DNA of 64,000 nt from Halosimplex halobium (GCF_051414055.1 NZ_JBLKNX010000018.1:62001-126000), one strand, 5' to 3'. Counted from the stretch's first letter, positions 44,320-53,014 are shown. A program made the numbers and translations. Notes: generated by a model not told the origin, from the sequence alone.

Positions 44320-46371
44320 GTGTCACAGCAGGTCGGCGAGGTCGGGACGCTGTTCCTCCACGAGTACGGCGACGACGTTCGCGTCGCCGTCGTCAGGGAT
44401 GGACAGCGGCGGCTCCACGCGATACTGGAACTCAAGGAGACCGGCGCCGGGCCGCGACCCGCCCGGCTCCGCGTGAAGCAGGGGACCGACGAGGAGCCCC
44501 GCCCGCCGGATCTCTTCGTCGAACTCGCCCGCTCGGCCTCGCGCATCCGCATCTCCGAGCAGACCTCTCCCGAGGTTCGCCGCCGGCTGCAGGAACTGCT
44601 CGACGCCTACCAGCTGGAGGCGAAGGCCGTCCGCACCTGCCGCTACTGCGCCAGCGAGGGCCACTACTCCCCCATCACCTCGGAGACGGCCATCGAGGCC
44701 GACGGCGAGTACATCTGCCCCGACTGCGCGAAGGCGGAACTCGACCGCGAGCTCGCCTACAAGGGCGAGATCACCAGCGGCGCCCGCGACCGGCTCTACG
44801 ACCTCCTCACCGAGGTCCAGGACCTCGACCGCGTATCCAATCTCCTGAAGGGCGACCTGGACCCCGACCTCACCAAGTTCGACGAGATCTCCGCGACCGT
44901 CGACGAGGTCGACCCCGTCCCCGTGGACTCGCTGGATCTCCACCCGGGCATCCAGGACCACCTCGAATCGCGGTTCGACACGCTCCTGCCGGTCCAGAGC
45001 CTCGCCGTCGAGAACGGCGCCACCGAAGGCCAGGACCAGCTGGTCGTCAGCGCGACCGCGACCGGGAAGACGCTCATCGGCGAGATGGCCGGTCTCGACC
45101 GCGTGCTCAACGGGGAAGGGAAGATGCTCTTCCTCGTCCCGCTCGTGGCGCTGGCCAACCAGAAACACGAGTCCTTCGAGGAACGGTACGGCGACATGGT
45201 CGACGTGTCCCTCCGAGTCGGTGCCAGCCGCATCAACGACGGCGGCGGCCGCTTCGACCCCGGCGCCGACGTGATCGTCGGTACCTACGAGGGCATCGAC
45301 CACGCGCTGCGGACCGGCAAGGACCTGGGCAACATCGGGACCGTGGTCATCGACGAGGTTCACACCCTCGGCGAGGACGAGCGGGGCCACCGCCTCGACG
45401 GCCTGATCTCGCGGCTCAAGTACTACTGCGGGGAGCTGTCGGACAACGCCAGCACCGACGGCACCCAGTGGATCTACCTCTCGGCGACCGTCGGCAACCC
45501 CGGTGACCTGGCCGAGCAGCTGCGCGCCCAGCTCATCGAGTTCGAGGAGCGGCCCGTCCCCATCGAACGCCACGTCACCTTCGCCGACGGCCGCGAGAAG
45601 ATGGGGATCGAGAACAAGCTCGTCCGCCGCGCGTTCGACACGAAGTCGTCGAAGGGCTACCGCGGCCAGACGATCATCTTCACGAACTCCCGGCGACGCT
45701 GCCACGAAATATCTCGCAAACTGGAGTACGATTCGGCCCCCTACCACGCCGGGCTGGACCACCGCCGGCGCAAGAAGGTCGAGCGACAGTTCGCCGACCA
45801 GGACCTCGCCGCGGTCGTGACGACCGCCGCGCTCGCCGCGGGGGTCGACTTCCCGGCCTCGCAGGTGATCTTCGACTCGCTGGCGATGGGCATCGAGTGG
45901 CTCACTGTCCAGGAGTTCCACCAGATGCTCGGCCGCGCGGGGCGGCCCGACTACCACGACAAGGGGACCGTCTACGTCCTCGTCGAGCCCGACGGCAACT
46001 ACCACAACAGCCAGGAGATGAGCGAGGACGAGGTGGCGTTCAAGCTCCTGAAAGGCGAGATGGACCCCGTCATCACCCGCTACGACGAGGGCGCGGCCGT
46101 CGAGGAGACGCTCGCCAACGTCACCGTCGGCGGGAAACACGCCAAGCGGCTCAACGACCGGATGATCGGCGAGGTACCCACGAAACACGCGATCGGCAAG
46201 CTGCTGGAGTACGAGTTCATCGACGGGCTGGAACCGACGCCGATGGGCCGCGCCGTGACCTCCCACTTCCTCTCGCCCGACGACGCGTTCCTGCTGCTCG
46301 ACGGCATCCGCAAGGGCGACGATCCGTACGACATCGTCGGCACGATGGAACTGCGCGACGACGAGCGCTGA
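44320..46371 (+). CDS. DEAD/DEAH-box (SF2) helicase with zinc finger
   Basis: 683 residues from the GTG at 44320, preceded by GGAGG; longer upstream frames are spacer. A zinc finger CRYC...CPDC occupies ~residues 107-138. SF2 core: Walker A ATATGKT, LVPLVALANQ, DEVH, LSATVGNPGDLAEQL, and the C-terminal TAALAAGVDFPASQVIFD with QMLGRAGRPDY. The end resembles Hel308/Ski2-like helicases. The final 93 bp are repeated at 48740-48832. Confidence 0.9.
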   Translation: MSQQVGEVGTLFLHEYGDDVRVAVVRDGQRRLHAILELKETGAGPRPARLRVKQGTDEEPRPPDLFVELARSASRIRISEQTSPEVRRRLQELLDAYQLEAKAVRTCRYCASEGHYSPITSETAIEADGEYICPDCAKAELDRELAYKGEITSGARDRLYDLLTEVQDLDRVSNLLKGDLDPDLTKFDEISATVDEVDPVPVDSLDLHPGIQDHLESRFDTLLPVQSLAVENGATEGQDQLVVSATATGKTLIGEMAGLDRVLNGEGKMLFLVPLVALANQKHESFEERYGDMVDVSLRVGASRINDGGGRFDPGADVIVGTYEGIDHALRTGKDLGNIGTVVIDEVHTLGEDERGHRLDGLISRLKYYCGELSDNASTDGTQWIYLSATVGNPGDLAEQLRAQLIEFEERPVPIERHVTFADGREKMGIENKLVRRAFDTKSSKGYRGQTIIFTNSRRRCHEISRKLEYDSAPYHAGLDHRRRKKVERQFADQDLAAVVTTAALAAGVDFPASQVIFDSLAMGIEWLTVQEFHQMLGRAGRPDYHDKGTVYVLVEPDGNYHNSQEMSEDEVAFKLLKGEMDPVITRYDEGAAVEETLANVTVGGKHAKRLNDRMIGEVPTKHAIGKLLEYEFIDGLEPTPMGRAVTSHFLSPDDAFLLLDGIRKGDDPYDIVGTMELRDDER

Positions 46372-46531
46372 CTGGTACTTTCGTCAGTTGGTATCTGAGG
46401 CGTAGCCCGGGCTGATAGACGGGCCCACGCGTATCCAGGGAGCGGCGCTACCCGTGACGACGACCGACCATTACGGTCGTTCGAGCACGCACACCCGGCA
46501 TTTCGGGGTTTTATAAATAGCAAGGAGAATA

Positions 46532-46551
46532 CCCGCGCCTTGAGGCGCGGG
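46532..46551. repeat. left-end hairpin of the TnpB element
   Basis: CCCGCGCC-TTGA-GGCGCGGG, a perfect 8-bp stem, followed by GATGAATCCAAC. The right-end hairpin (47941-47960) has the same geometry and is followed by a related AGGATGTCAAC. Confidence 0.75.
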
Positions 46552-46664
46552 ATGAATCCAACACTCTGACCGCCAATCCACCGACGACACTCCAGTCGGA
46601 TATTCCACGCCCGGTCGTTGATTTTAATACTTATCTTACTATAACACGTTATGAGCACAGTTCG

Positions 46665-47921
46665 ATGCTGGAGACGACCCGCACCTACGTCGCACGCATC
46701 ACGAACCACAGTCAGGTTCGTGACGACCTCGATCAGTGCGGGTTCTCCGCATCCAAACTGTGGAACGTCGGACGCTACTACATCCAAGGACGGTGGGACG
46801 AAGACGGTGAGATCCCCGACGAAGCCGAGTTGAAATCGGAGTTGAAAGACCACGAACGCTATAGTGACCTGCATTCTCAGTCAAGTCAGCGAGTTCTCGA
46901 AGAACTTGCTGAGGCGTTCAACGGTTGGTACAACTCCGACGACGGCAACAACCCACCCGGCTATCGGAAACGTGGCGACCGACACCCCCGCTCCACCGTC
47001 ACGTGGAAGAAACGGGCTATCAAGCACGACGAGAAGCACGGCCAACTCCGGCTCTCGAAAGGGTTTAACCTGAAAGATAGCCGGTCGGACTTCATCCTCG
47101 CCGAGTACGAAACCCGTCCCGATGTAGAAGTCGAGAACATCCAGCAGGTGCGTGCCGTCTGGAACGGGGACAAGTGGGAACTCCACCTCGTCTGCAAGAA
47201 AGAGATTCCAGTCGAAAACGCGCCGGGGGACAACACGGCGGGTATTGACCTCGGTATCAGCAACTACCTCGCCATCGACTACGAAGACGGGGCGAGCGAG
47301 CTGTATCCGGGGAACGTGCTGAAAGAGGACAAGCACTACTTCACCCGCGAGGAGTACCAGACCGAAGGCGAGAACGGCCCGTCGAAGCGAGCGCGGAAGG
47401 CTCGCCGGAAACTCTCCCGACGCAAAGACCACTTCCTCCACACACTCTCGAAGCACATCGTTGAGCGGTGTGTCGAAGAGGGCGTGGAGAAGATAGCGGT
47501 TGGCGACCTCAGTGACATCCGCGAAGACGAGAACGGCGACTCGCGGAACTGGGGTCGATCGGGGAACAAGAAACTCCACGGCTGGGAGTTCGACCGCTTC
47601 GTCCGTCTGCTCGAATACAAGGCCGAGGAACACGGCATCCTCGTTGACCGCGTGGACGAGGAGAACACGTCGAAGACGTGTTCGTGTTGCGGGCAGATCC
47701 GGGACAGTAACCGCGTAGAGCGCGGGTTGTATATCTGCTCGTCGTGCGAAACGACGATGAACGCGGACGTAAACGGTGCGGTGAATATCCGACGAAAGAT
47801 AACTCAGAGTCCCCCGACGGGGGATATGAGTAACGGCTGGTTGGCACAGCCCGGAGTCTTCCTGTTCGACCGCGAGAGCGGACGGTTCACACCGAGAGAA
47901 CAGGGAGACTGCAAACCCTAA
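46665..47921 (+). CDS. tnpB: RNA-guided endonuclease TnpB
   Basis: 418 residues. N-terminal helical region (SASKLWNVGRYYIQGRW), then RuvC-I GIDLGISNYLAIDY with Asp, a RuvC-II region EKIAVGDLSDIRED, and a zinc ribbon CSCCGQ...CSSCE followed by RuvC-III NADVNGAVNI with Asp. The usual RuvC-II Glu position (xxxEDL) is Gly here (VGDL). The right-end hairpin and tail beyond the stop would form the guide-RNA scaffold. AT-rich promoter with TTTTAATACTTATC upstream. Confidence 0.92.
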   Translation: MLETTRTYVARITNHSQVRDDLDQCGFSASKLWNVGRYYIQGRWDEDGEIPDEAELKSELKDHERYSDLHSQSSQRVLEELAEAFNGWYNSDDGNNPPGYRKRGDRHPRSTVTWKKRAIKHDEKHGQLRLSKGFNLKDSRSDFILAEYETRPDVEVENIQQVRAVWNGDKWELHLVCKKEIPVENAPGDNTAGIDLGISNYLAIDYEDGASELYPGNVLKEDKHYFTREEYQTEGENGPSKRARKARRKLSRRKDHFLHTLSKHIVERCVEEGVEKIAVGDLSDIREDENGDSRNWGRSGNKKLHGWEFDRFVRLLEYKAEEHGILVDRVDEENTSKTCSCCGQIRDSNRVERGLYICSSCETTMNADVNGAVNIRRKITQSPPTGDMSNGWLAQPGVFLFDRESGRFTPREQGDCKP

Positions 47922-47940
47922 TATCCCAACGCTCGGGATT

Positions 47941-47960
47941 CCTCCGCCTTCAGGCGGAGG
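47941..47960. repeat. right-end hairpin of the TnpB element
   Basis: CCTCCGCC-TTCA-GGCGGAGG, a perfect 8-bp stem 19 bp beyond the tnpB stop. In TnpB systems this right-end region encodes the 3' part of the omega RNA, which would continue into flanking DNA as the guide. Confidence 0.7.
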
Positions 47961-48036
47961 AGGATGTCAACTCTGGCGGGGCGAGCTTGTTGCCCTGAAA
48001 TGAAAGGAATATAGGCGTACAATCCATATTTCTGCC

Positions 48037-48243
48037 ATGACGATCGAAGTCAAGGGGTACGAAGTACTCCTTCTCTACTATTTATTGATAAGTGCTCTCA
48101 TTGCTTGGTATACGAGAGACTACCATTCCAACGGGACGCTCATTTACATTCTATTAACCATCGGGGCGCTTTCGCTTGTCTATCTCAGACAGAAGGGTCC
48201 AAAGTCGGTGCAACGGTTGCTCAGTCTCTCGGACGACCAGTGA
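48037..48243 (+). CDS. small two-TM membrane protein
   Basis: 68 residues (MTIEVKGYEVLLLYYLLISALIAWYTRDYHSNGTLIYILLTIGALSLVYLRQK...). Two transmembrane helices and a charged C-tail. GC content is clearly lower than the surroundings, so it was probably acquired by transfer. Not recognised. It lies between the TnpB element and the remnant toxin-antitoxin genes. Confidence 0.55.
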   Translation: MTIEVKGYEVLLLYYLLISALIAWYTRDYHSNGTLIYILLTIGALSLVYLRQKGPKSVQRLLSLSDDQ

Positions 48244-48249
48244 GGCTTC

Positions 48250-48360
48250 ACCCGCTTTTCCCATTTGCCGGAGAGACGTGAGACATTCGAGACACTCCTC
48301 GACGAACTCCGCCTTCTCGACCATCGCCTCGACGCGCTCGGGGCCGTGCGGGTCCGACAT
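48250..48360 (-). pseudogene. truncated HEPN (HepT/DUF86) toxin remnant
   Basis: From an ATG at 48360: MSDPHGPERVEAMVEKAEFVEECLECLTSL..., resembling the first helix of HepT proteins. After ~35 residues similarity stops and the frame runs into the small membrane-protein gene. The R-x4-6-H catalytic motif is absent. Interpreted as a stub of the toxin that normally follows mntA. Confidence 0.5.
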
Positions 48361-48670
48361 CGGTCACGTCCCGCGCTCGACCGACCCGCGGGTCGGGGTC
48401 GTCCACGAGCGAGAGGTCGACGTCGTTGCGGTCGAGCGCCACGGAGAGCTCGGCCAGCAGCGAGGAGCGTCTCGCCGGGGTCGTCGACGGACGCCTCGAA
48501 CTCCACGGCGAGTCCACGTCGCTGCTGGCGTCCGCGACGCCGGTGACCTGCGAGCCGAACAAAACCGCCAGACGGACGGGATATCGATCGATAACCGTCC
48601 GGATCCGGTCGATGTCGACCCCTCGCTTCGACCGCTCCGACAGATCGGTGGGCGACTCCCGCTCGCTCAT
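48361..48670 (-). pseudogene. frameshifted MNT nucleotidyltransferase (MntA antitoxin) remnant
   Basis: Starts MSERESPTDLSERSKRGVDIDRIRTVIDRYPVRLAVLFGSQVTG-VADASSDVD: the GSx10DxD motif of minimal nucleotidyltransferases. The natural continuation (LAVEFEASVDDPGETLL) is in another frame after a 1-nt loss near 48511. It returns to the first frame at LLAELSVALDRNDVDLSLVDDPDP near 48455. Two compensating frameshifts mean it is broken. Partner of the HEPN stub downstream. Confidence 0.65.
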
Positions 48671-48739
48671 CGCACCCTCGTGTTGGCCGACGACCGACAA
48701 ACGTGTTGTGGCGGGCGCGACCGGAGGCGTCGCCCGGCC

Positions 48740-48832
48740 GACGACGCGTTCCTGCTGCTCGGCGGCATCCGGAGGGGCGAGGATCCGTACGACATCGTCG
48801 GGACGATGGAACTGCGCGACGACGAGCGGTGA
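48740..48832 (+). pseudogene. duplicate of the helicase 3' end
   Basis: A 93-bp copy of 46279-46371 with about six mismatches, encoding DDAFLLLGGIRRGEDPYDIVGTMELRDDER and a stop at the same place. No helicase sequence precedes it. Same orientation as the intact gene, 2.4 kb apart. Confidence 0.9.
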
Positions 48833-48941
48833 CCGGTGCGAACGAGACGGCGATCGATCGCGGTAAGGCGACGGTACTCCGTGGTAGCCCGGCGCGCGCG
48901 AGCGCCCAAGACTTATGCCGGTCGGTAGCCTGAAGTAGGCA

Positions 48942-49811
48942 ATGACTGCCGGAACCGGGCCGGACTCGGCCCGAACTATCACCCTGGACGCCCACGTCCA
49001 CACCGACGCCTCCTACGACTGCTCGACGACGCCCGAGCGCGTCGTCGACGCGGCGCTGGCCGCCGGCCTCGACGCGGTCGCGATCACCGACCACGACGCC
49101 GTCGGCGGCGCCCGGCGCGCGGTCGCCGCCGCCGCGGGGACCGACCTGCTCGTCGTGCCGGGCGTCGAGGTCTCAACGGCCGAGGGCCACCTCCTCGCGC
49201 TCGGCGTCGACCGGGCGCCCGCGCCCGACCGGCCGTTCGCCGAGACGGCGACCGCGGTCCGCGAAGCCGGCGGCGTCGCGGTCGTTCCCCATCCGTTCCA
49301 GGTCAGCCGCCACGGCGTCCGCCGGTCCGTCCTCGCCGACTGCGAGGTCGACGGGGTGGAGACGCGCAACGCCGTCGCGGTCACCGGGTACGGGAATCGC
49401 CGCGCCCGACAGTTCGCGGCCGCGGAAGGGTACCCCACGGTGGGCGGCAGCGACGCCCACCGACCTGGCCTGGTCGGCCGGGCGTTCACCAGCGTCACGC
49501 TCCCCGCGGGCGTCGACTGGGCGACGATGACCGTCGCGGACGTGCTGGCGGGGATCCGCGCGGGCACCGCGACCGCGCAGGGGACCGTCACGACGCCCGT
49601 CGAGTTCGCGGCGACCTACGCCTGGCACGCCCGCGACACCGCCGCGACGGCGCTCGACTCCGCCCGGTCCGCCGCGGGGACCGGGCGGTCGGCCGCCGGC
49701 TCCCACCCCGCCGTCGGCGCCGGCGCGGTGCTCGGTTCGGCCCTGCTCGTGGGGTCGCGCGCCGGGCGCGCCGGCCGTCTCCCCCGGCGGATCGCCGGCC
49801 GAGTGCGGTAA
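48942..49811 (+). CDS. PHP-domain phosphoesterase
   Basis: 289 residues. PHP metal-binding motifs are HVHTDASYDC, ITDHDAVGG, VVPHPFQ and GGSDAHRPG. Similar small PHP proteins hydrolyse phosphoesters such as nucleoside bisphosphates; the substrate here is unknown. The C-terminal ~70 residues (TAATALDSARSAAGTGRSAAGSHPAVGAGAVLGSALLVGSRAGR) are Ala/Gly-rich with a possible hydrophobic helix. Confidence 0.88.
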   Translation: MTAGTGPDSARTITLDAHVHTDASYDCSTTPERVVDAALAAGLDAVAITDHDAVGGARRAVAAAAGTDLLVVPGVEVSTAEGHLLALGVDRAPAPDRPFAETATAVREAGGVAVVPHPFQVSRHGVRRSVLADCEVDGVETRNAVAVTGYGNRRARQFAAAEGYPTVGGSDAHRPGLVGRAFTSVTLPAGVDWATMTVADVLAGIRAGTATAQGTVTTPVEFAATYAWHARDTAATALDSARSAAGTGRSAAGSHPAVGAGAVLGSALLVGSRAGRAGRLPRRIAGRVR

Positions 49812-49952
49812 CGCGGCCAACCGCCGGTCGACCTCCCCATCGAGTCCGGCACGCCGAAGCTCCCCGAGTCCGGCACGCCGACCGCCTCCCGCCGCTCGCG
49901 CCCCCACGGGCGATGAGTGGTCTTTTTCCGGCGTCCGCGCGACTGTGCGGAC

Positions 49953-51827
49953 GTGCCATTCGGGATCTCCGCGGGCGCGGTCTTCGTCTTCCTCGTCATC
50001 CTCGCCGCGCTGGTCCTGTTCGCCACCGAGCCCGTCCCCGTCGACATCACGGCCATCGGCGTGCTCGTCGCCCTGCTGCTCGTCGAGCCGCTGTCGGCGA
50101 CCGCCGCCGACCTGGGCCTGCTCGCCGACCCGCTGGTCGTCCTGAGCGACCCCGCCGACGGCCTCTCGGCCACCGAGAACGGCCTCTCCGGGTTCGCCAG
50201 CTCGGCGACGCTCACTGTCCTCGCCATGTTCGTCCTCTCGGAGGGCGTCCAGCGCACGGGCGTCGTCCAGATCCTCGGGTCGAAGATCGCCGAGTTCACA
50301 CGCGACAGCGAGTCCCGGCAGCTGGGCGCCATCATCGGCGTCGTCTCCCCCATCTCCGGGTTCATCAACAACACCGCCGCCGTCGCCATCCTCCTGCCGA
50401 TGGTCACCGACCTCGCCCACGAGGGCAAGACCTCCCCCTCGAAGCTGCTCATTCCCCTCTCCTACGCCTCGATGTTCGGCGGGATGCTCACGCTGATCGG
50501 CACCTCGACGAACATCCTCGCCTCCGAGCTGTCCGGGCGGCTCATCGGCCGCACGTTCACGATGTTCGAGTTCACGCAGCTCGGCGTCGTCCTCTCGGTC
50601 GTCGGCGCGGCGTACCTGCTGACGGTCGGCCGCTGGCTGACCCCCGAGCGGATCCCCGTCGCCGAGGACCTCACCGAGGAGTTCGAGATGGGCGAGTACC
50701 TCACCGAGGTCGTCGTCCGCGAGGACTCGCCGATGGTCGGCGAGACCGTCCGCGAGGCGCTACGGGACACCGAGTTCGACGTGGACCTGGTCCAGCTGAT
50801 CCGCGGCGACCGGGCGTTCACCGAACCGCTGAACCCCAAGACGATCCGGGCCGGCGACGTCTTCGCCGTGCGGACCGACCGCGACACGCTCGTCGCCCTC
50901 TCGGACGCCGAGGGGCTGGACCTGCTCCCCGAGGTCGACGTGGACGAGGCGGAGCTCGAACAGGCCAACGAGCGGGAGAACCTCGTCGAGGTCGTGGTCG
51001 CGCCCGGGTCGAGCCTCGTCGGCGAGTCGCTCGCCTCGGCGAACTTCCGCCAGCGCTACGACGCGACCGTCCTCGCCCTGCGGCGCGGGCCGGAGCTGTT
51101 CCGCCAGCGGATGGACCACGTCCGCCTGCGCGTCGGCGACACCCTGCTGATCCAGGGCACCCCCGACAGCGTCGAGCGGCTCAACGCCAACCGCGACTTC
51201 ATCGTCGCGGGGATGATCGAGCGCCCCGACTACCGCCGCTCGAAGATCCCGGTCGCCATCGGCATCGTCGCCGCCGTCGTCGGCGCCGCCGCGGTCGGCC
51301 TCCTCCCCATCGTCGTCGCCGCGCTGACCGGCGCGCTGGCGATGGTGCTCACCGGCTGTCTCAAACCCACCGAGATCTACGACGCCGTCCAGTGGGACGT
51401 GATCTTCCTGCTCGCCGGCGTCATCCCGCTGGGCATCGCCCTGGAGAACACCGGCGGCGCCGACCTCATCGCCGACCTGGTCGTCCAGTCGGCGACGATG
51501 CTCCCGCCGCTGGGCGTACTTGCCCTGATGTACCTCGTCACCGCGCTGCTCACGAACGTCATCAGCAACAACGCCAGCGTCGTCCTCATGATCCCCGTCG
51601 CCGTCGAGGCCGCCCGCCAGCTGGGCGTGAACACCTTCTCCTTTATTCTCGCCGTCACCTTCGCCGCCTCGACGGCCTTCATGACCCCCGTCGGCTACCA
51701 GACCAACCTCTTCGTCTACGGCCCCGGCGGCTACCGCTTCTCCGACTACCTCAAGGTTGGGACGCCCCTGCAACTGATCTTCGCCGCCGCCACGACTCTC
51801 GGGATCTACGCGTTCTGGGGGCTGTGA
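49953..51827 (+). CDS. SLC13-type permease with two RCK_C (TrkA-C) domains
   Basis: 624 residues from the GTG at 49953; an in-frame GTG at 49917 is an alternative. Two membrane halves surround a cytoplasmic middle. SLC13 signatures are FINNTAAVAILLPMV and TSTNILASELSG in the first half, and VISNNASVVLMIPVAVEAARQLG with GYQTNLFVYGPGGY in the second. Residues ~235-410 hold two RCK_C domains (EVVVREDSPMVGETVREALRDTEFDVDLVQLIR; EVVVAPGSSLVGESLASANFRQRYDATVLALRR). Probably a sodium-coupled anion transporter gated by a ligand. Confidence 0.9.
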   Translation: MPFGISAGAVFVFLVILAALVLFATEPVPVDITAIGVLVALLLVEPLSATAADLGLLADPLVVLSDPADGLSATENGLSGFASSATLTVLAMFVLSEGVQRTGVVQILGSKIAEFTRDSESRQLGAIIGVVSPISGFINNTAAVAILLPMVTDLAHEGKTSPSKLLIPLSYASMFGGMLTLIGTSTNILASELSGRLIGRTFTMFEFTQLGVVLSVVGAAYLLTVGRWLTPERIPVAEDLTEEFEMGEYLTEVVVREDSPMVGETVREALRDTEFDVDLVQLIRGDRAFTEPLNPKTIRAGDVFAVRTDRDTLVALSDAEGLDLLPEVDVDEAELEQANERENLVEVVVAPGSSLVGESLASANFRQRYDATVLALRRGPELFRQRMDHVRLRVGDTLLIQGTPDSVERLNANRDFIVAGMIERPDYRRSKIPVAIGIVAAVVGAAAVGLLPIVVAALTGALAMVLTGCLKPTEIYDAVQWDVIFLLAGVIPLGIALENTGGADLIADLVVQSATMLPPLGVLALMYLVTALLTNVISNNASVVLMIPVAVEAARQLGVNTFSFILAVTFAASTAFMTPVGYQTNLFVYGPGGYRFSDYLKVGTPLQLIFAAATTLGIYAFWGL

Positions 51828-51917
51828 GGGTGTTTTCGGAGGAACCGGCGAGGATTCGGAGTCCGAACGGGTGCGCAGCGAAACGCTTTACCCTGCGTCC
51901 CACCGAGTAGACGACGC

Positions 51918-51990
51918 GGGATCGTGGGGTAGCTTGGTAACCTTCAGCGTTTGGGACGCTGTACCCCCAGTTCAAATCTGGGCGATCCCA
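51918..51990 (+). tRNA. tRNA-Pro (anticodon TGG)
   Basis: Acceptor stem GGGATCG pairs with CGATCCC plus discriminator A. D-arm GGGTAGCTTGGTAACC. Anticodon arm CAGCG-TTTGGGA-CGCTG gives TGG. T-arm CCCAGTTCAAATCTGGG. No intron, no encoded CCA. Its 3' end is the attachment site of the element downstream. Confidence 0.95.
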
Positions 51991-51992
51991 CT
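51978..51992 (+). repeat. att core at the tRNA-Pro end
   Basis: CTGGGCGATCCCACT spans the T-arm end, the acceptor 3' strand and two bases beyond. Identical to 60035-60049. Confidence 0.9.
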
Positions 51993-52019
51993 ACACCCAT
52001 ATACCTTTTCCCGGGTGCT

Positions 52020-52211
52020 CTGATAGGTAGCGGCCGCTCTCGTCGGGCCGCTGACCGCGGCGATTCAGTCACCCGGTCGCGGTCGCATCCGGAGCTGATC
52101 GCGTCGAGGAACTCCATCGAGTTCGTCCCGGCCAGCCAGTTGCGAGCCGCGACGGACGAAGAGGTCCGCGAGGCCGTCCGCGCCGTCGAGCGAGGTGATC
52201 GGCGTGTCTGA
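52020..52211 (+). CDS. possible 5'-less or non-ATG small ORF at the element edge
   Basis: An open frame with plausible protein-like content (HPELIASRNSIEFVPASQLRAATDEEVREAVRAVERGDRRV) overlaps the start of the next gene by 8 nt, as coupled genes do. No ATG or GTG start was found between the tRNA and this segment; only CTG/TTG codons are in frame. It may begin at an unusual codon or be truncated. Confidence 0.3.
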   Translation: MIGSGRSRRAADRGDSVTRSRSHPELIASRNSIEFVPASQLRAATDEEVREAVRAVERGDRRV

Positions 52212-52497
52212 AACCGAGTACGGCACGCCGTGGCCGCCCGCGAGTTCGGACGAGTCCGATACCGACGACGAACCGACAGTCGACTCCGAACCGGACGAGA
52301 CGCCGGACCGGTACACTCCGGACTACCTCGCGGAGTACACCGTCTCAATGACTCCTCGCGGTGACCTCTCGCTGCACCTCTTCAACCCGGCTCTGGCTCC
52401 GCTGTACGCTGTCCCGGGAGACACCATCCGCGTCCATGACCACCCGGATGGCATACTCCTGACGCACGCCGACCACGAGCGAGGTGGTCAGTCGTGA
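52204..52497 (+). CDS. hypothetical AbrB-like small acidic protein
   Basis: 97 residues from GTG 52204. An acidic N-terminus (SDESDTDDEPTVDSEPDETPDRYTPDYLAEYTVS) precedes a beta-rich tail (MTPRGDLSLHLFNPALAPLYAVPGDTIRVHDHPDGILLTHA). The tail looks like a swapped-hairpin/SpoVT-AbrB-type DNA-binding fold (tentative). The stop overlaps the next GTG start by 4 nt. Confidence 0.55.
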   Translation: MSETEYGTPWPPASSDESDTDDEPTVDSEPDETPDRYTPDYLAEYTVSMTPRGDLSLHLFNPALAPLYAVPGDTIRVHDHPDGILLTHADHERGGQS

Positions 52498-52664
52498 CTG
52501 CCTCCTTCCTCCGCCGACTCGGATTCACCCTGGCGTGCTACTTCCTGGTCGGCTGTCTGGTCGTTGTTCTATTCCCCTGCATCTGGCTCAGCCGAGCAGC
52601 CCGTACTGTTAGCACCGGCTTTCAGCGGAAAATCGGTCAGGTTCAGAGCGGTGATCCCCGATGA
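52494..52664 (+). CDS. 56-residue single-TM protein
   Basis: GTG at 52494 overlaps the previous stop, and its own stop overlaps the next ATG. The peptide VTASFLRRLGFTLACYFLVGCLVVVLFPCIWLSRAARTVSTGF... has one strong transmembrane helix after a basic N-terminus. Overlaps on both sides make it likely real. Function unknown. Confidence 0.55.
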   Translation: MTASFLRRLGFTLACYFLVGCLVVVLFPCIWLSRAARTVSTGFQRKIGQVQSGDPR

Positions 52665-53014
52665 GTGAGAGCGACGACCTCGATCCCGTCGCTCGCTCCC
52701 GTCGGGAACGGCGACGCGAGTGGTTAGAGCGCCAGAAGCCGACCGTCGAGGAGCTGAAACACTCGTCTCGTCGCCACTACTGGAAGCACGCGGACATCGA
52801 CCCGCCGGACTGGTGGTTCGAGCGACAGCCGAACTACCCGGAGATCACCGGGCCGACCCGAAACCGCGAGTCCGGGCCAATCCCGCCGGAAATCGACTGG
52901 TCGGACCTCAAAGCCTACCGGTGTCGACACTGCCGGCAGGGCTGTATCAACCCGCTCGACTCCGGACCCGCTGAAGAGGGCGAGTGCCGCGCCTGCCACC
53001 GGATAGCGGACTGA
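52661..53014 (+). CDS. zinc-finger protein of the integrative element
   Basis: 117 residues. A basic helical N-terminus (ARSRRERRREWLERQKPTVEELKHSSRRHYWKHADIDPPDWWF) precedes a C-terminal zinc finger C-x2-C (CRHC), C (GCINP), then C-x2-C (CRACHR). Likely nucleic-acid binding. End of the small operon 52204-53014, upstream of rep. Confidence 0.65.
   Translation: MSESDDLDPVARSRRERRREWLERQKPTVEELKHSSRRHYWKHADIDPPDWWFERQPNYPEITGPTRNRESGPIPPEIDWSDLKAYRCRHCRQGCINPLDSGPAEEGECRACHRIAD

Larger units (their letters stand above)
46521..47971 (+). mobile_element. solo-tnpB element of the IS200/IS605 (IS1341-type) group
   Basis: Subterminal hairpins at 46532-46551 and 47941-47960 bracket a single tnpB. 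No tnpA (Y1 HUH transposase) is present, so mobility would need a helper. Ends are approximate because IS605-type elements make no target duplication. The element sits downstream of the helicase, within the interval bounded by the duplicated helicase end. Confidence 0.75.

Noticed and set aside
48154..48360. Intact 68-residue protein on the minus strand covering the HEPN stub.
   Set aside because: Only the first ~35 residues resemble HepT. The rest is antisense to the small membrane-protein gene.
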